Below are positions 5,255-6,637 of a stretch of 6,637 nt of DNA, in pieces. The stretch covers positions 1 to 6,637 of the forward strand of contig CAYUYH010000152.1 of assembly GCA_964449175.1 (NCBI GenBank), in the 5' to 3' direction. Numbering within the stretch: the first letter of the stretch is position 1; the number at the start of each line of letters is the position of its first letter. The notes beneath the pieces are model-generated. The model had not been told where the DNA came from. It worked only from the letters and a program-made list of their open reading frames with translations, and made no database searches. The DNA comes from CAYUYH01 sp964449175 (GTDB lineage: Bacteria > Planctomycetota > Phycisphaerae > SM23-33). Position numbers and translations under genes: made by a program.

Positions 5255-5279
5255 CTTTGGGGGGGTCTCGCAATCGCTT

Positions 5280-6629
5280 CTAGACGCCGACATCACGGGG
5301 GTCGGTGAGTCGGCCGGTTGTGGCGCTGGCCGCGGCCGTCAGGGGGCTGGCGAGATAGATGCCCGCCTGCTTGTGCCCCATCCTGCCGGGGAAGTTGCGG
5401 TTTGTCGTGGAGACGACGGTCAGCGGCTCGTTGACCCGCCCGAACGTGTCCGCCGGCCCGCCAAGGCAGGCGGCGCAACTGGCCGGGCCGATCTTGCACC
5501 CGGCTGCCTGGAAGATCGCCCGCAGCGTCTTGCCGCCGACGGTCAGGCGGTCCAGGTCCATGTCCACCTCGGTCGTCGCGGGGACGATGTAGGTGTCGAC
5601 CTTGGCGGTCTTGCCGGCGAGCACCTTCGCCGCGGCCAGGAAGTCGGTCGTCTTGCCGCCCGTGCAGGAGCCGATGTACACCCGGTCGATCTTCACCTCG
5701 CCGAGCTGGCGAACGGTGGCGCGATTGCCCGGCGAGTGCGGCCGGGCGACCGTCGGCTCGATAGCGGCCACGTCGAAATCATGCACAGCCGCGTAGGACG
5801 CGTCACTGTCGGACTCGTACACCTCGAACGGTTTATCCGTCCTGGCCCTGACGTACTCCAGCGTCAGCTCGTCGGCGGCGATGATGCCGTTCTTGCCGCC
5901 GGCCTCGACGGCCATGTTGCACAGCGTCATCCGCTCTTCCATGTTCAGCGAGGCGATGGCCGAGCCGGCGAACTCCATGGCGCAGTACGTAGCCCCGTCG
6001 GCGCCGATCTCGCCGATGGCGTGCAGGATCAGGTCCTTGGCCATCAGGTAGTCCGGCATCGCGCCGTCGAAGACGAACCTGAGCGTCGGCGGCGCCTTCA
6101 GCCATAGCTTGCCCGTGCCCATCACGAACGCCGCCTCGGTGTTGCCGATGCCCGTGGCGAACTCGCCGAATGCACCGTGCGTGCAGGTGTGGCTGTCGGC
6201 GCCGAGCAGCACCTCGCCGGGCCGCGTGTGCCCGCCCTGAGGCAGGGCCAGGTGGCAGACGCCCCTGTAGCCGGTCTTGGCCGGATCGGCATACGGCGAG
6301 GGCATCCCCTCGGCGCCGGTGTCCATGAAATCGGCGTCGTAGTGGTGGCCGATGCCTTGCCGGCGGGCGAAATCCCGCAGGATGTCGATGTTGCGGTGGG
6401 CCTTGGGGTCGGCCGTGAAGATGTAGTGGTCCGCGATCAGGACCACCGCGTCGGGGTTGAAGACCTTCCCGTCCGGGGCGAACCGCTGCTGGAAAATGCC
6501 GATCGCTCCGGGCCCGGTGACGTCGTTCACCATCAGCACGTCGACGTCGCACCAGACGGTCTGCCCGACGGCAAGTGATTTCTTGCCGGCATGGGCCGCC
6601 AGGATCTTCTCCGTTATCGTCATGCCCAT
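5280..6629 (-). CDS. leuC: 3-isopropylmalate dehydratase large subunit (plant-like LeuC/homoaconitase family)
   Basis: This encodes 449 residues of the aconitase superfamily. With a small subunit (LeuD) such enzymes isomerise 2-isopropylmalate to 3-isopropylmalate in leucine synthesis, using a [4Fe-4S] cluster. The cluster cysteines are C322 (GSCTGGK), C385 and C388 (SCAACLGG). Other signatures are NDVTGPGAIGIF (35-46), ADHYIFTAD (66-74), GADSHTCTHGAFGEFATGIG (143-162), MEERMTLCNMAVEAGGKNG (230-248) and STTNRNFPGRMGHK (407-420). As I recall it, plant isopropylmalate isomerase large subunit shares GSCTGGK, PADTYARLNEP and NRNFPGRMGHK almost word for word, while common bacterial LeuC has GSCTNGR. 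ATGs at 6629 and 6623 are both possible; MTITEKIL at 6623 matches family starts, and only 8 nt upstream are visible. No leuD lies directly downstream. Homoaconitase or a related substrate cannot be excluded. Confidence 0.93.
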   Translation of the reverse strand: MGMTITEKILAAHAGKKSLAVGQTVWCDVDVLMVNDVTGPGAIGIFQQRFAPDGKVFNPDAVVLIADHYIFTADPKAHRNIDILRDFARRQGIGHHYDADFMDTGAEGMPSPYADPAKTGYRGVCHLALPQGGHTRPGEVLLGADSHTCTHGAFGEFATGIGNTEAAFVMGTGKLWLKAPPTLRFVFDGAMPDYLMAKDLILHAIGEIGADGATYCAMEFAGSAIASLNMEERMTLCNMAVEAGGKNGIIAADELTLEYVRARTDKPFEVYESDSDASYAAVHDFDVAAIEPTVARPHSPGNRATVRQLGEVKIDRVYIGSCTGGKTTDFLAAAKVLAGKTAKVDTYIVPATTEVDMDLDRLTVGGKTLRAIFQAAGCKIGPASCAACLGGPADTFGRVNEPLTVVSTTNRNFPGRMGHKQAGIYLASPLTAAASATTGRLTDPRDVGV

Positions 6630-6637
6630 CTTCGGTC

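Noticed and set aside
4692..6107. Plus-strand open frame of 471 codons
   Set aside because: It runs through the N gap and homopolymers and then antisense to leuC; no domain is recognisable.

Overview
The window is GC-rich bacterial DNA that appears to be scaffolded draft or metagenome assembly, because it contains a run of ten Ns flanked by implausible G and C homopolymers. The best taxonomic clue is a secreted protein ending in a PEP-CTERM sorting signal (PEPAT, a short hydrophobic stretch, RRKK). Together with the high GC and short heptamer repeats between genes, this suggests a planctomycete, perhaps of the Phycisphaerae type. That placement is inference; PEP-CTERM proteins also occur in Verrucomicrobia, Proteobacteria and Cyanobacteria.

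Left part (1-603): a small SemiSWEET/PQ-loop-like membrane protein on the minus strand, with palindromic repeat material downstream of its stop. Upstream of it, two different four-unit heptamer arrays lie 26 bp apart. Positions 604-2151 hold a compact minus-strand cluster, read right to left: a small cupin, a TM1367-type cyclophilin-like protein and a xylose-isomerase-like TIM-barrel protein. Both gaps in the cluster are 27 nt, and a plausible promoter lies upstream. The three look co-transcribed, but their shared substrate is unknown.

Middle (2327-3973): divergently transcribed, full-length glutamine-dependent NAD+ synthetase (nadE) with both catalytic domains intact. A 332-nt intergenic stretch follows. 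It ends in a promoter with perfect -35 and -10 hexamers and a leader of about 147 nt that holds a hairpin and a 45-codon open frame. Next comes the PEP-CTERM protein gene (4306-4920).

Right part (4921-6629): a stretch with the assembly gap and low-complexity sequence, a perfect 11-bp hairpin, and then a minus-strand leuC-type dehydratase large subunit that closely resembles the plant isopropylmalate isomerase class. No leuD is visible. The genes fall into separate transcription units: NAD synthesis, leucine synthesis, a cell-surface protein and a small unassigned enzyme cluster. No phage, transposase, CRISPR, tRNA or rRNA was recognised. The observations most worth following are the heptamer arrays, the dispersed palindrome, the cupin/cyclophilin-like/TIM-barrel cluster with altered metal-site residues, and the leader of the PEP-CTERM gene.
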